Assembly: GCA_018262855.1 (NCBI GenBank)
Contig: JADFDO010000008.1
Coordinates: forward strand, 51,705-115,704
Length of the DNA stretch: 64,000 nt
Source: Methanolinea sp.
GTDB lineage: Archaea; Halobacteriota; Methanomicrobia; Methanomicrobiales; Methanospirillaceae
Direction of reading: 5' to 3'
How positions within the stretch are numbered: position 1 is the first letter of the stretch; each line of letters starts with the position of its first letter. Shown piece by piece: positions 61,552 to 64,000 of this stretch. The notes beneath the pieces were generated by a model, which searched no databases, was not told the origin of the DNA, and saw nothing but the letters and a program-made list of their open reading frames with translations. The translations under genes were made by a program, and so were the position numbers.

Positions 61552-62175
61552 TCAGACAGGAGAAGGTTGCGAGTTGAGCATTGCTTCAAGGAGTGTCGCG
61601 ATCTTCGTGAGCGTGGCATCGTCGAGAAAAATGAAGATGTTCCCTGCGATCCTGTTCTCGCTGGAAGCGAGCGTGACCTTGAAGATGATGACATCATCCA
61701 CGTCCATCCCCATCTGTGCGATGAGTGACTGGAGGACTGCATGACCGATATCGATCACAAGGAATGGGGGGGAGGGAAGCATCATGATGCCCAAAAGGCT
61801 GGATGTTGAACCGAGAAAGGCCGACATCATGATGTTTCCGACCTCAAGAAGTGCACTCTGGTCCATCTCTCCCAGTGGCCGAACTTCATCAGAAACCCCG
61901 CACATGATACTGGCGGTTCGTAGTGCAGATTCGTTGGAAAAATGAAGGATCAAAAAACCTCCTGCAGGGATGTCGCCCTGGAGCTGGAAGAGTACCATGG
62001 TGGTAACCTCATCACCAAGGATCATTCCTACGTCGGAGATATCGACAATCTTCACTTCAGGAACACTGATATCGATATTGCATGCAAGCATCTGCGAGAG
62101 CGTGGTTGCAGCATGGGACGCTCCGATATTCGTGAGCTCCTGCATTGCATCCATCTGCACAGGATTAAATTTCAT
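61552..62175 (-). CDS. cheC: chemotaxis phosphatase CheC
   Basis: This protein dephosphorylates CheY-P and, in archaea, interacts with CheD and archaellum adaptors. The 207-residue protein has the two active-site helices: MQELTNIGASHAATTLS and LLEVGNIMMSAFLGS, each with the E-x2-N pattern. No other che genes are present, so it stands apart from any chemotaxis operon. A TATA box is visible on the minus strand at 62208-62217. Confidence 0.9.
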   Translation of the reverse strand: MKFNPVQMDAMQELTNIGASHAATTLSQMLACNIDISVPEVKIVDISDVGMILGDEVTTMVLFQLQGDIPAGGFLILHFSNESALRTASIMCGVSDEVRPLGEMDQSALLEVGNIMMSAFLGSTSSLLGIMMLPSPPFLVIDIGHAVLQSLIAQMGMDVDDVIIFKVTLASSENRIAGNIFIFLDDATLTKIATLLEAMLNSQPSPV

Positions 62176-62207
62176 TCTTCTCCAGGTAATACAAAATTCC
62201 TACCAGG

Positions 62208-62217
62208 TTTAAATATA
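62208..62217 (-). promoter_or_regulatory. TATA box of cheC
   Basis: TTTAAATATA on the plus strand reads TATATTTAAA on the minus strand, about 35 bases from the cheC ATG. The remaining part of the 62176-62486 gap shows nothing I can support. Confidence 0.5.
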
Positions 62218-62486
62218 GTAAGGCGTTTCTCATAGCTTTCAGAAAAAATTTTCGGTTGCGAAAGGCTGAAATCACCAGTCGATTATCGTCTGGAGTGATA
62301 GCAGAAATTAGACCGAAGTGGTGATCATTAGCCAATACAGGGGGAACAACTGCTGCTATTAGACTCTCTCTTAATATCACCTAGAGATGATCGAGATGGA
62401 CATACAATTATCACAAAGAGGGATAACCATTGAGCGATCACACCATCTTTCATGAGATCTACTCCCTTATAGGGGCCTGATACCAG

Positions 62487-63680
62487 TTGCACAAAAATCC
62501 GGGTCATTCGGCAGCCATGCGGGTTATCATCCTTCTCGGCATGGTGAGCCTTTTTGGCGACATCATCTACGAAGGTGCACGAAGCGTCTCCGGACCATTC
62601 CTGATGATCCTTGGCGCATCGGCATTTACGATAGCATGGGTCTCGGGCCTCGGGGAATTCATAGGATATGCCATAAGGATGGCGTCAGGGTATATTGCAG
62701 ACCGGACCGGGAGTTACTGGGCCTTCACAATTGCCGGGTACCTGCTGATAGGAGCAATTCCCCTCCTTGTTTTTGCAGGATCCTGGCAGGTTGCAGTCAT
62801 GCTCCTCCTTCTTGAAAGGTTGGGGAAAGCGATACGGTCTCCTTCAAAGGACACGATCCTCTCCCATGCTGCACAGCAGGTGGGAAGAGGCTGGGGTTTT
62901 GGGATCCACGAAGCACTTGACCAGGTGGGAGCCGTCGCAGGTCCGCTGGTGTTTGCAGCCTCGCTCGCACTCCGGGGCGGATATGGCGACGGATTTGCAT
63001 TGATGGTCATACCCTTCACCCTGCTGGTTGTGTCACTCTTCCTTGCATGGAGGCTGATACCCGATCCCGTATCACTGGAAGAAGCTCATGCGGTGAAGCA
63101 TGACGAGGTTCACACTCCCCGCATCCTTTTGCCCTACGGGGCATTCACGGTATTCTCGATGGCGGGCTTCCTCGTATTCCCTCTCATGGCTTATCATTTC
63201 AGCGCAACCTCTTCTGTCCCGGAAGCCCAGATACCGGTCTTCTTTGCAATAGCAATGGCAGTCGACGCACTCTCTGCCCTTCTCCTCGGGAGGCTCTATG
63301 ACCGCATCGGCCTCAAGGTGCTTGTGCTCATCCCGCTCGCAAATATACCCATCGCACCACTCGCGTTTTTCTTTGGTTACCAGGGGGCGTTTGGTGCGGC
63401 AATCCTGTGGGGTTTTTCAATGGGCGGACAGGAGACCATTCTCCGGGCAGCACTTGCTGACATCACCTCCATCCAGAAACGGGGATTTGCATATGGTATC
63501 TTCAATACACTCTATGGAGGCGCCTGGTTTGCCGGGAGCGTATTCTTTGGCTTTTTATATGGGATCAGTTTGAGTGCAGTCTCGGGGTATGCAATCCTGA
63601 TGCAGGGTGCAGCACTCGGAGCATTCATCTGGCTTCAACGTATAACAGGAATCGGGGATCACAAACACATTCCCGGGTGA
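62487..63680 (+). CDS. MFS transporter
   Basis: A 397-residue membrane carrier with about 12 helices. The MFS loop motif is degenerate (GYIADRTGSYW), and the seventh-helix loop GRLYDRIGLKVL repeats it in the second half. The RLGKAIRSPSKDTILS segment resembles related prokaryotic MFS carriers. Substrate unknown. TTG 62487 or ATG 62517 is the start; neither has a strong ribosome site. Confidence 0.8.
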   Translation: MHKNPGHSAAMRVIILLGMVSLFGDIIYEGARSVSGPFLMILGASAFTIAWVSGLGEFIGYAIRMASGYIADRTGSYWAFTIAGYLLIGAIPLLVFAGSWQVAVMLLLLERLGKAIRSPSKDTILSHAAQQVGRGWGFGIHEALDQVGAVAGPLVFAASLALRGGYGDGFALMVIPFTLLVVSLFLAWRLIPDPVSLEEAHAVKHDEVHTPRILLPYGAFTVFSMAGFLVFPLMAYHFSATSSVPEAQIPVFFAIAMAVDALSALLLGRLYDRIGLKVLVLIPLANIPIAPLAFFFGYQGAFGAAILWGFSMGGQETILRAALADITSIQKRGFAYGIFNTLYGGAWFAGSVFFGFLYGISLSAVSGYAILMQGAALGAFIWLQRITGIGDHKHIPG

Positions 63681-63880
63681 AGGGACCTGAAAGCCGGGAA
63701 TAATAGAACACAACATACCTGAGCGTGGATCAAGTGTTTTGAAGGAAATGCATTGAAGGAGACCCGAATCCTCATTTCTAAGGAATGAGTTGTCCCCTTA
63801 CGTTTGGACATTTACCCAAGTCTTTAAAAAGAAGCAGATGATTGACGTTGGAGGAATAATCAAAAAACGATAAAACACAA

Positions 63881-63890
63881 AATATAAATT
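63881..63890 (+). promoter_or_regulatory. TATA box of the last, partial gene
   Basis: AATATAAATT lies about 30 bases before ATG 63915, so the mRNA should have a leader of only a few bases. A second TATA-like site (TTTAAAAAG, about 63823-63831) lies farther upstream. No other gene is seen in 63681-63914. Confidence 0.5.
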
Positions 63891-63914
63891 TTGTTTTTCC
63901 ATAAACACAGGAAT

Positions 63915-64000
63915 ATGGTGGAAGAGGAGGAAGCGCGTACAGCAATTTTAAAAGTCCTTAAATTCAACCCGCGTGGACTGACAGTCACCGATATCTCAAA
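63915..64000 (+). CDS. 5' end of a second winged-helix sensor-type regulator
   Basis: Only 28 codons are in the window. They read MVEEEEARTAILKVLKFNPR, then GLTVTDIS, matching the opening of the winged-helix domain in the protein at 51915 (AAIKNLLAEHPRGLSVNEIS). A TATA box is about 30 bases upstream. It is likely another one-component regulator, possibly with PAS domains; the rest is outside. Confidence 0.65.
   Translation, partial: MVEEEEARTAILKVLKFNPRGLTVTDIS

Noticed and set aside
62165..62380. 71-codon minus-strand frame overlapping the cheC start
   Set aside because: It overlaps the cheC promoter and start in another frame; no supporting motif.

Overview
The window is chromosomal DNA of a euryarchaeal methanogen, most likely order Methanomicrobiales (a Methanoregula/Methanolinea-like lineage; this placement is inference). 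The support is an archaeal RNA polymerase operon with split B and split A subunits, topoisomerase VI, archaeal-type tRNA synthetases, an F420-type formate dehydrogenase pair, DUF473 and PAC2 genes, TATA-box promoters and many HTH/PAS sensors. No phage, CRISPR array, rRNA gene or transposase was seen.

Layout. 1-4230: the end of an unknown gene, then hisS-top6B-top6A as an overlapping run. 4270-4665: a transposase-less terminal-inverted-repeat element; a diverged second copy lies at 23120-23487. 4715-16252: the most distinctive block. It holds a type IV pilus/secretion ATPase with two GspF membrane proteins, three roadblock/LC7-type proteins, further small-domain proteins, a MinD-like ATPase, a soluble V4R-Cache-V4R sensor and an archaeal prepilin peptidase, with no pilin and no MglA-type GTPase. 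16245-23050: hisI, a PIN-KH-ATPase, leuS, a DUF5611-like gene, a PAC2 chaperone and DUF473. 23638-24787: a TPR membrane protein, tRNA-Arg and a coiled-coil protein. 24853-33215 (minus): tRNA-Lys-rpoH-rpoB2-rpoB1-rpoA1-rpoA2-rpl30e-nusA, stopping where other euryarchaea usually continue into rps12/rps7/EF-2.

33331-47418 holds a lone response regulator, an orphan nuclease-like protein, an FMN glutamate synthase-like protein, a DUF362 ferredoxin, ferritin, a VOC protein resembling 4-hydroxyphenylpyruvate dioxygenase, copper ATPase CopA with a 47-residue YHS protein, an ArsB-like carrier, a riboflavin-pathway reductase, an isochorismatase-like hydrolase and a DUF475 membrane protein. 47566-50811 is fdhAB, with cysteine rather than selenocysteine at the active site.

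51286-64000 holds a TPR protein, a winged-helix/PAS one-component regulator, a PEGA-repeat surface protein, a YkgJ protein, arginine deiminase plus carbamate kinase, a PPK2 polyphosphate kinase, an HNH-like gene that appears to start at ACG, a phosphoribosyltransferase, CheC, an MFS transporter and the first 86 bases of a second winged-helix regulator.

How the parts fit: formate dehydrogenase supplies reduced F420 for methanogenesis. Arginine deiminase/carbamate kinase and PPK2 could give fermentative or polyphosphate-based nucleotide energy. The pilus/roadblock/MinD block reads as a cell-surface machine with its own positioning and sensing module. That is the best candidate here for an undescribed system, but its function is inferred from domains and gene order only.
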